A DNA stretch of 64,000 nt from Liolophura sinensis (lineage: Eukaryota; Mollusca; Polyplacophora; Chitonida; Chitonidae): assembly GCF_032854445.1 (NCBI RefSeq), contig NC_088298.1, positions 24,081,295 to 24,145,294 on the forward strand, read 5' to 3'. This document shows positions 57,264 to 64,000 of this stretch, piece by piece. Positions within the stretch are counted from its first letter, which is position 1. Each line of letters begins with the position of its first letter. The translations under genes and the position numbers were made by a program. The notes under the pieces are model-generated. The model ran no database searches, was not told the DNA's origin, and saw nothing but the letters and a program-made list of their open reading frames with translations.

Positions 57264-57660
57264 AAATGAACTGTCCAGGTGGGGAGGATGAATAGCATAA
57301 CTGCTGTAAGTCTGTCTGTGTCTGTCTGGTCATCTGTCTGCCTTTCTGCAATGGACTGTCCAGGTGGGGAGGATGAAGAGCATAACTGCTGTAAGTGTGT
57401 CTGTCTGTTCATCTGTTTGTTCATCTGTCTGCCTTTCTGCAATGGACTGTTCTGGTGGGAAAGATGAGGAGAAGAACTGCTGTAAGTCTGTCTGTCTCCC
57501 TGTCTGTCTGTTTAACTGTCTGTGCGTCTCCCTTTCTGTCCAAAATGAACTGTCCCTGTGGGGAAGATGAGGAACAGAGCTGACTTATACTTAAGTCTGT
57601 ATGTCTGTCTCTGTCTGAAATAAACTATTTCGGTGGGGAGGATGAGGAACTAAGTGCCGT
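57264..57660 (+). repeat. Tandem decayed copies of exon 3' end plus donor
   Basis: Five copies of the last 40-45 bp of the LDLa exon, each followed by donor-like sequence and a TCTG-rich spacer, begin near 57264, 57350, 57440, 57543 and 57617. Shared blocks are AATGGACTGTCCAGGTGGGG, AGGATGAAGAGCATAACTGC and TGTAAGTCTGTCTG. The first three keep a GTAAGT; copies 4 and 5 have lost it. Copy 1 has an in-frame TAG, and all lack the first two thirds of the domain and its acceptor, so they are not functional LDLa modules. Confidence 0.88.
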
Positions 57661-57678
57661 CCATCTGTCCTTATGGCG

Positions 57679-57805
57679 GGTGCTGAAGATGAGGGGCAAA
57701 ACACTTGCCCTTCCGGGCATCCGGCAGGTACTGAAGACGAGGGACAGAACACTTGTCCTTCCGGGCATCCGGCAGGTACTGAAGATGAGGGACAGAACAC
57801 TTGTC
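57679..57805 (+). repeat. 48-bp tandem repeat derived from exon end
   Basis: GGTACTGAAGATGAGGGACA, GAACACTTGTCCTTCCGGGC, ATCCGGCA repeats at 57679, 57727 and 57775 (last partial). AAGATGAGGGACAGAACACT resembles the exon's GGATGAGGAACAGAACTGC, so it looks like a later amplification of the same piece. Its 16-codon period keeps a frame open (EDEGQNTCPSGHPAGT), which I judge incidental. Confidence 0.85.
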
Positions 57806-57865
57806 TGTCTATCTGTCTGTCTGTCTATCTGTCTGTCTGTCTATCTATCTGTCTGTCTATCTGAA
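57803..57865 (+). repeat. Microsatellite (TCTG/TCTA)n
   Basis: About 15 TCTG or TCTA units. Shorter TCTG runs also follow each exon-end copy upstream, so the array probably grew from the donor-adjacent GTCTGTCTG. Confidence 0.95.
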
Positions 57866-57870
57866 ATAGA

Positions 57871-57998
57871 TTTTCTCCATTTGTTGCAGGATGTAATGAG
57901 CAGAAATGTTGCAAGTCTCTTTTTAGTTTAGCTCTGTCTACTTTACTGGTATTTCAAATGTTGAAACCATTTGTTGATACTGGATTGAGACTAACATG
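57871..57998 (+). other. Possible acceptor and short terminal exon, doubtful
   Basis: TTTTCTCCATTTGTTGCAGG (57870-57890) is a good acceptor. Joined in phase 1 to the LDLa exon, the next codons would read GCNEQKCCKSLFSLALSTLL and stop at 57996-57998. However GATGTAATGAGCAGAAATGT plus TGCAAGTCT (57890-57918) also aligns with the exon-end repeat, so it may be a further decayed copy. An AATAAA lies at about 58140. Confidence 0.3.
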
Positions 57999-58330
57999 AT
58001 CGCTGCATGTGGATTGGATGTTCTGGGGTTGTACATGTACACATAGGGCTCTTAATTGAAGATACCCAGGGTCAAGTTTTTCGAAAGCTTATCAGCTAAT
58101 TTTTCTCGTATTTTAAATCTATTTTATATTTACAGTTTTGAATAAACTCAGGTTCATGTATCAATGCAGTTGTCCAAAGTCAGCATATTACACCAGCAGT
58201 TTTACTTGATATTTTATGTACGGTGAATGAGTTATTTTGGGGCTAAGTATAAAATTGAGGACTAGGTATTAAAAACACTGTTAAGATGAACCCAGATGCG
58301 GCTTCCCATTTTTCTGCATGTTAAAATATC

Positions 58331-58605
58331 AAGTGAATATATAGGTTTAAAACTGAGCTTCATGTTTAAGTATCTTGAGCAATAAAAGTGAATATATTGG
58401 TTTAAAACTGAGCTACATGTTTAAGTATCTTGAATGAAAAAGTGAATATATAGGTTTAAAACTGAGCTACATGTTTAAGTACCTTGAACGAAGAAGTGAA
58501 TATATAGGTTTAAAACTGAGCTACATGTTTAAGTATCTTGAACGAAAAAGTGAATATATAGGTTTAAAACTGAGCTACATGTTTAAATATCTTGAATGAA
58601 AAAAG
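58331..58605 (+). repeat. Tandem repeat, 54-55-bp unit, about 5 copies
   Basis: AAGTGAATATATAGGTTTAA, AACTGAGCTACATGTTTAAG and TATCTTGAACGAA repeat at 58331, 58386, 58440, 58494 and 58548. Confidence 0.95.
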
Positions 58606-59669
58606 CGACTATATTACAGCCAAGCAAGTACATGTAACTGTTGTGAACTCGCTGTGGAAAGGTTGTGAAAAGAAATGTTTGCCAAGAAATTCAATGGAAA
58701 AGGAAAATTTCCAGTTAAAGAGTGGGTTGAAATTGCCATCACGAAGCCTATGTATCTTCACGGTGTTACATCTGTGCGTGCCTGGGATCAAGTAGTTCAA
58801 GATTCGATGGAACCTTTTTATTGAGCGTCAAATGATACGACAGGGATTTGTTGGCACGAGTCGGGGTCTTCCGACAGTTTGGCTCACTCCACGAGCCTGT
58901 CAAGAGAGTATTTAATGACATCGCTTTTCGTTTTAACCCATCATGCCAGCAGGGCAGTCTCCAAACATCGACATGACGACTAGACGATTGCGTGAAGGAC
59001 TTCAGGCCTTAGACTGAACATATGGCGCAGTCCCTTGTCCTTAGAAACCCCAGAGTGCCCGATCATCTATGAATCTCATTTGCATAACTCTACAGAGCTC
59101 GGACCAGAGCTTTTGCCTGTCTCTAGCTAGCTGAGCTCATATTGAAAATGATGTAGTATTGACTTAAGTTAATCTTCTATTATGAATATTCATTTTAATA
59201 TTAATATTCGGACTCTGAATGGGCATTTCTTTGTTTTGTCCTTTGAAAAATGGCTAAGGTTGTACATGTATTCCAGTAAACAAAAGGACATGAATTTTTT
59301 TAGCCCAATTTAATCACAGTTTTTATGTGCTGAGGGTGTAAGAGATCTGACATACTAACTCTTGGCAAGAACCTTTTCGATATCACATACACTTAAGTGA
59401 TGCATTGCGCCCTTGATATGAGTACATTCCTGCTTACAGTGTACGTGTAGACGTCATTGTAGCTGCTAAATTCACCACTGAAGGGGTTTTTAAAACATAC
59501 TGTAATTGTAAAAATGAAAACAAGCACTGTGCAAATATATTGTTTTTGCCCAAAACGGGCTGCTTTTAAAGTATTTATTTTAGTCATGAACCGCATGACT
59601 TATGTGGTCAGATTTAAAGCATTAACTGAAAAATTTATCAACTGAAACTGAATGAATGTATGGAAAACA
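58606..59669. other. Non-coding; 58800-59110 looks unique
   Basis: 58800-59110 is near-balanced, repeat-free and contains TTGAGCGTCAAATGATACGA and GACATCGCTTTTCG. Candidate conserved non-coding DNA. The rest is AT-rich with no feature. Confidence 0.33.
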
Positions 59670-60417
59670 CTAGTTGACTCAATTTGTCAACCCGGTGCAT
59701 GTAAATGACCTAAACGCTAGTTTACTCAATTCGTCAACCCACTGCATGTGAATGACCTAAACGCTAGTTTACTCAGTGTGCCAACCCACTGCATGTAAAT
59801 GACCTAAACGCTAGTTTACTCAATTTGTCAACCCACTGCATGTGAATGACCTAAACGCTAGTTTACTCAGTGTGCCAACCCACTGCATGTAAATGACCTA
59901 AACGCTAGTTTACTCAATTTGTCAACCCACTGCATGTGAATGACCTAAACACTAGTTTACTCAGTGTGCCAACCCACTGCATGTAAATGACCTAAACGCT
60001 AGTTTACTCAATTTGTCAACCCACTGCATGTGAATGACCTAAACACTAGTTTACTCAATTTGTCAACCCACTGCAGGTGAATGACCTAAACGCTAGTTTA
60101 CTCAATGTGTCAACCCACTGCATGTGAATGACCTAAACACTAGTTTACTCAATTTGTCAACCCACTGCATGTGAATGACCTAAACGCTAGTTTACTCAAT
60201 TTGTCAACCCACTGCATGTGAATGACCTAAACGCTAGTTTACTCAGTGTGCCAACCCACTGCATGTGAATGACCTAAACGCTAGTTTACTCAGTGTGCCA
60301 ACCCACTGCAGGTGAATGACCTAAACGCTAGTTTACTCAGTGTGCCAACCCACTGCAGGTGAATGACCTAAACGCTAGTTTACTCAGTGTGTCAACCCAC
60401 TGCATGTAAATGACCTG
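59670..60417 (+). repeat. Minisatellite, 47-bp unit, about 16 copies, part dimeric
   Basis: The unit runs CTAGTTTACTCAATTTGTCA, ACCCACTGCATGTGAATGAC, CTAAACG. Units 2-8 largely alternate CAATTTGTC/GTGAAT and CAGTGTGCC/GTAAAT forms, giving a 94-bp dimer period; later units are runs of one type. The last unit passes into a MITE C end. Confidence 0.97.
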
Positions 60418-60500
60418 GAGTTTCGTCGACAATAAAGTTGCACATTTTGCCTGATGGTGATAATTATTTTAGAAAGGCGTTGTGAAGAGATAGTCCTAAC
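60398..60500 (-). mobile_element. MITE C fragment, reverse, abutting the array
   Basis: TAAATGACCTGGAGTTTCG, AAGTTGCACATTTTGCCTGA and TTTTAGAAAGGCGTTGTGAA match the start of a reversed C element (TAAATGACCAAAAATTTCG-type, then GATTTTAGAAAGGTGTT). Confidence 0.6.
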
Positions 60501-61295
60501 AGGATATATGTAAGCTAATAGAGACTTGGAAAGTAATATTTTAGTTAAGGCATTTATTTGCTATTAATAATACTCTGTTTGGGAGGAAATTTTAGGTATT
60601 TTAAACTAAAAATGGGGAAGTAGTCTAGCTGTCTCCAGTTGGTGTTGTCTGTTGAAATGACTTGACTTAAAAGATCAATACTCATTTGTAGCCAAAAGGA
60701 GGGCTTGATCCCTGGGTCTAATGTGTGTGCTTCAGAATTGGCTGCACAGACAAACATAAATGTGTCAGTTTTGTGAGGATTCAGATTAAACTGAAACACA
60801 GGTGCTGTTTACTGCGCATTTACAGACGACCTCAACACCACACGGCATTGTTTGCTCTGTGATTGGCCTGATATGACCTGTGACCTTTCGTCTGTGGTGT
60901 GTCTCTCAACAATAGTCAGAGTGTATTTATTTAACCCCATGGACAATCAGACAATGGAGCTGATATAGCTCAGTGATTAGTTCCGGTTGTCTGTGATTTT
61001 GGGCTAATGAAGAGGGAGACACACATGTGGTTGTGTCAGTTTTGATGATATTTAAACAAGGCGATGACAGATTTATGTGTAAAAATAGCTGATAAGATCA
61101 AGATAGCTACATGTAAATGTAGGACAACACGGCATGCATGACACCTGTACCCCTAGTTTTTGGTAACTTCATATGCATTTTTTTGTATGTCTACCTCAGA
61201 CAAAAGATATCAAAGATCTACAGGTACATGTATAGACTTCAGTGTTGTCCTTCAGAACAGGTACATATATGTTGAAAGTTAAGTATGCTTTTTCT
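60501..61295. other. Non-coding, no gene recognised
   Basis: GATATAGCTCAGTGATTAG at 60960-60980 resembles a tRNA A-box, but no B-box follows at the right distance. No exon recognised. Confidence 0.45.
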
Positions 61296-61470
61296 CAGCT
61301 CATGTGCTTTGCTCTCTGGCTCTATGTGAGAAGGTCAGCCAGCAACCTGCAGATGGTGGTGTGTTTCCCTTGGGCCCTGCATGGATTCCTGCCACCATAA
61401 TGCTGGCCTTCGTATAAGTGAAATATTCTTGACTGTGGTGTAAAGCACCAATTGAATAAATGAATAAATA
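61296..61470 (+). repeat. SINE-2, head partly lost
   Basis: CAGCTCATGTGCTTTGCTCT, GTGAGAAGGTCAGCCAGCAA, CCACCATAATGCTGGCC, GTATAAGTGAAATATTCTTG and TAAAGCACCAATTGAATAAA in order. Confidence 0.9.
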
Positions 61471-61519
61471 TATTTTTTGTAGGGCACTGCATTTAGTGTA
61501 TTTAGCAAGGGCTGTTGAT

Positions 61520-61605
61520 TTTCTGCAGCCATAAAACTGACTGCTAGTGTATAAGTGGTAAGTTCTCGAGTAGATGTGGGTATTAACCAACAATCAGATA
61601 AATAA
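61520..61605 (+). repeat. SINE-2 tail, strongly decayed
   Basis: GCAGCCATAAAACTGACTGC, TATAAGTGGTAAGTTCTCGA and AACCAACAATCAGATAAATA echo the SINE-2 tail. Confidence 0.45.
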
Positions 61606-61614
61606 GTTCCCTGA

Positions 61615-61838
61615 GTTTTTTTCTCAACCTTTTCAACCACATGTGCAACAAAATATTGAGGACATTCTGAGAAAACTAAGGAGTGCAAGAGAAATAATTT
61701 GTACCGTTTTACGAAGCTTCCATCTTGACAATAACACAAACAATTCATTTTAGCATCATTTTTATAATAATTGTATGTATAATTCCCCCACTGAAAAAAA
61801 TTAGTGCTTTAGAAGTCTTTTAGAGGTTGAAGATTACC
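61615..61838 (-). mobile_element. MITE B copy, reverse
   Basis: TTCTCAACCTTTTCAACCAC, AGAAATAATTTGTACCGTTT, ACGAAGCTTCCATCTTGACA and TTAGTGCTTTAGAAGTC, ending AGGTTGAAGATTAC. Confidence 0.75.
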
Positions 61839-62109
61839 AATAAATATGACCATAAATATGTGTGTGAAGAAAATGAAATGAATAACTGGAACCATGTAAA
61901 GGAAGATTACTTGATTAGGAAGGAAGATTAAAGTGGATTATGAACCTGTTTATCAACACAAACACAGAAAAAATTACAAATATGTTCATTGCTACATCAC
62001 ATGACCCGAAACTGGCTTCATCTTCGACAAGCAGACAAAGAATTCCATCATGGTGGTGTTGGAGCTATTCTGCCTTGATCACCCTTCGAGGTTGACACTG
62101 CTGGTTATG

Positions 62110-62580
62110 TCAGAGTGCCTGCACTATTACTGAAGGCTCTAATACCGGGATCTTGTTTATGCGGTCTAGAAATTCGCTGACGCCTTGGCAGAATTAACTG
62201 TTGAAAAATGAGTGTCTTTGTTGCCAGAATATTGATTTTTTTCCCTCCCCTCCCCTCAATCCTTCTTCTCCCTGCTTTCCTGGTGCAGATAACAGAAGTA
62301 GAGGCATCTCTTTCTCTCCGCAGCACGTCTATGATTGTCTGCCTTAAAGCAGACTGACTGGCATAGCTCGCAATGACACAATTCTGCAATGTGCTGCGAA
62401 GAATTTTTTTTTTTTATTTCTAATTCCATTATTGTGTCAACGCTGATAGCTCCTTGTGAGACAACGGGTCGACGGGTCAAAATATGAAAGGCAAACTTAA
62501 TTCATCAGCGATATCTGAAGAGCATGTCTTCACTGAGGCTGGTGAGGCCGTGCTGTTTTGGATCTCTGTTTTACTCGAGA
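62110..62580. other. Unique-looking, less AT-rich segment
   Basis: No repeat match apart from a T run at 62405-62415 and a CCCTCCCCTCCCCTC tract near 62243. Overlapping reverse frames (94 and 74 codons) have no domain. Candidate conserved non-coding DNA. Confidence 0.3.
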
Positions 62581-62675
62581 AAAAAAAAAGAAAATTAAAT
62601 TTAAAAAATTGACAAATCTGTTTTAGACTTATAAAGTTAAATGCAAAAACTGAGAGGTACAAGTACCTGTATGAA

Positions 62676-62874
62676 TGTTTAGCACGTTTATGTTAATCAT
62701 TTTCCTCTCCGGCCATAAGTGGGAATGTCTATCAGCAACCAGGTGGATGGTCGTGGGTTTACCCTGGGCCCTTTTCAGTTTACTCCCACCATAATGCTGA
62801 CCACCGTCGTCTAAGTGAAATATTCTCAAATACGGCGTAAAACACCAATCAAATAGAAAAATAAATATGCTACC
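62676..62874 (+). repeat. SINE-2, nearly full
   Basis: ATGTTTAGCACGTTTATG (A-box side remnant), CTCCGGCCATAAGTGGGAAT, GATGGTCGTGGGTTTACC, CCACCATAATGCTGACCACC, TAAGTGAAATATTCTCAAAT and CGTAAAACACCAATCAAATA. Confidence 0.9.
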
Positions 62875-63068
62875 AGTTTCCTCAGACATTAATGACCAGA
62901 TTGAGAATTAGGATTTGTATTAAAGGAAATCAGCAAAATTTAAAATCAGCAAAAATTTAAGTCTGTCTGGTATATATTGTGACTCAGGGGTGTATGTTGT
63001 GTTGACGTGGTACATTGTACCTTAGACGTGTTTTAGTGGGACAGCCTAAAAATACATCACTGTCAATA

Positions 63069-63511
63069 TATCCTGTACATGTGAGGGTTGGTTGTCAGGT
63101 GTCAATGTATCCAGCACATGTAAGGGTTGGTTTGTCTGGTATCAATATATCCAGTACATGTAAGGGTTGGTTTGTCTGGTATCAATGTATCCAGTACATG
63201 TAAGGGTTGGTTTGTCAGGTGTCAATGTATCCAGCACATGTAAGGGTTGGTTTGTCTGGTATCAATGTATCCAGTACATGTAAGGGTTGGTTTGTCAGGT
63301 GTCAATGTATCCAGCACATGTAAGGGTTGGTTTGTCAGGGTGTCAATGTACCCTGTACATGTAAGGGTTGGTTTGTCAGGTGTCAATGTACCCTGTACAT
63401 GTAAGGGTTGGTTTGTCAGGTGTCAATATATCCAGCACATGTAAGGGGTTGGTTTGTCTGGTATCAATATATCCTGTACATGTAGGGGTTGGTTTGTCAG
63501 GTGTCAGTGTA
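63069..63511 (+). repeat. Minisatellite, 40-bp unit, about 11 copies
   Basis: The unit is TATCCAGCACATGTAAGGGT plus TGGTTTGTCTGGTATCAATG. TCTGGTATCAA and TCAGGTGTCAA forms are mixed. Single-base indels shift the frame, so the open frames here are fragments. Confidence 0.97.
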
Positions 63512-63607
63512 TCATTGTTATACATTAGTGTATTCAGTTGTAGCATGACGGGTAGCAAACAGCCAGTTGGAAAATCCACAACAGGAAACAGTTGACTAAA
63601 CTACTAT

Positions 63608-63815
63608 ATGTTGACCTAAAATTTCATTTAAGATTGTACATGTACATGCAAGTTGCTAAAATTTGCTGCTTCTGACATTAATCTCTATACCTGAAAAGGT
63701 AGTTTCGAGGTTTATTTGAAAACTAGATTAGATAGGCTAACATTTTACCTATAACTATTAAGTTGCAAATTTTGCTGGATTCTAGAGTTGTGCTGATCTT
63801 GGAAAGGGGGAGTGT
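63608..63815. mobile_element. MITE C remnant, scrambled
   Basis: GTTGACCTAAAATTTCATTT resembles the C start. AAAGGTAGTTTCGAGGTTTA, AACATTTTACCTATAACTA and AAGTTGCAAATTTTGCTGGA resemble reversed C interior blocks out of the normal order. Confidence 0.45.
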
Positions 63816-63849
63816 TTGATTGGAGGGTACGTGTATTTGTACGGCCACA

Positions 63850-64000
63850 CTGTAATTTGTAACCTCTTTGCACGTTTGCAAGGTAGTTATTCATGTTTAT
63901 TCTGAAAGCATTATTCTGTGTAGACTGATAAAATTATTACTTTTTGTGAAGCCCTGAATTTGACCTACCCATCTAAAATAAAAATTAAATTGGGTATAAA
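63850..64000 (+). mobile_element. MITE A copy, cut or degraded at window end
   Basis: CTGTAATTTGTAACCTCTTT, CGTTTGCAAGGTAGTTATTC, GCATTATTCTGTGTAGACTG and TTTTTGTGAAGCCCTGAATT. The right end lies at or beyond the edge of the window. Confidence 0.8.

Noticed and set aside
57673-57864. Functional extra LDLa-like repeats (EDEGQNTC units)
   Set aside because: Only the last acidic/cysteine piece is repeated; the first four cysteines and the tryptophan are missing, and the frame runs into a TCTG microsatellite.

Overview
This is animal nuclear DNA, almost entirely non-coding. The signs are split coding sequence with good splice sites, tRNA-derived SINEs, many short inverted-repeat elements, dense minisatellites and an AT-rich background crowded with the palindrome TACATGTA. 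The SINE tails, the TACATGTA richness and the short elements beginning TACCCTAA suggest a lophotrochozoan, most likely a mollusc (a brachiopod is possible). This is inference; no species can be named from sequence alone. There are no operons, rRNA genes, CRISPR arrays or bacterial-style genes.

The only convincing host coding sequence is one 138-bp exon at 57113-57250 on the + strand. It encodes a complete six-cysteine LDL-receptor class A (LDLa) module between a good acceptor and a consensus GTAAGT donor, with phase 1 at both ends. The rest of the window is best read as a very long intron, or intron plus upstream intergenic DNA, of that gene. Just downstream, the 3' end of this exon together with its splice donor has been copied several times in decaying form (57264-57920).

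The rest is mobile and tandem DNA. SINE-1 has full-length copies near 16178 and 49836 and tail-only copies near 29642 and 31421. SINE-2 has full copies at 36851 and 42258 and about a dozen partial ones; the two families share a related 3' tail. Three short inverted-repeat families (called MITE A, B and C here, about 160-225 bp) account for some 25 insertions. A deleted pogo/Tigger-like DNA transposon with a CENP-B-type helix-turn-helix remnant lies at 45880-46782. Further foldback elements lie at 24467-24676, 27000-27190, 48004-48161 and 55478-55575. About twenty-five tandem arrays, with units of 18 to about 116 bp, occur throughout; the largest are at 13411, 25828, 32343, 38428, 41139, 47140, 59670 and 63069.

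Between these lie a few segments that look unique, less AT-rich and free of repeats (for example 2985-3420, 28490-28960, 33960-35260, 42620-43150, 58800-59110, 62110-62580). They are candidates for conserved regulatory DNA, but only cross-species alignment could show this. Most open reading frames here are chance products or run through repeat arrays whose unit length is a multiple of three. I found no new gene system. The points most worth following are the exon-end/splice-donor array, the relations among the SINE and MITE families, the minisatellite that seems to start in a MITE end, and the GATATC-rich foldback region.
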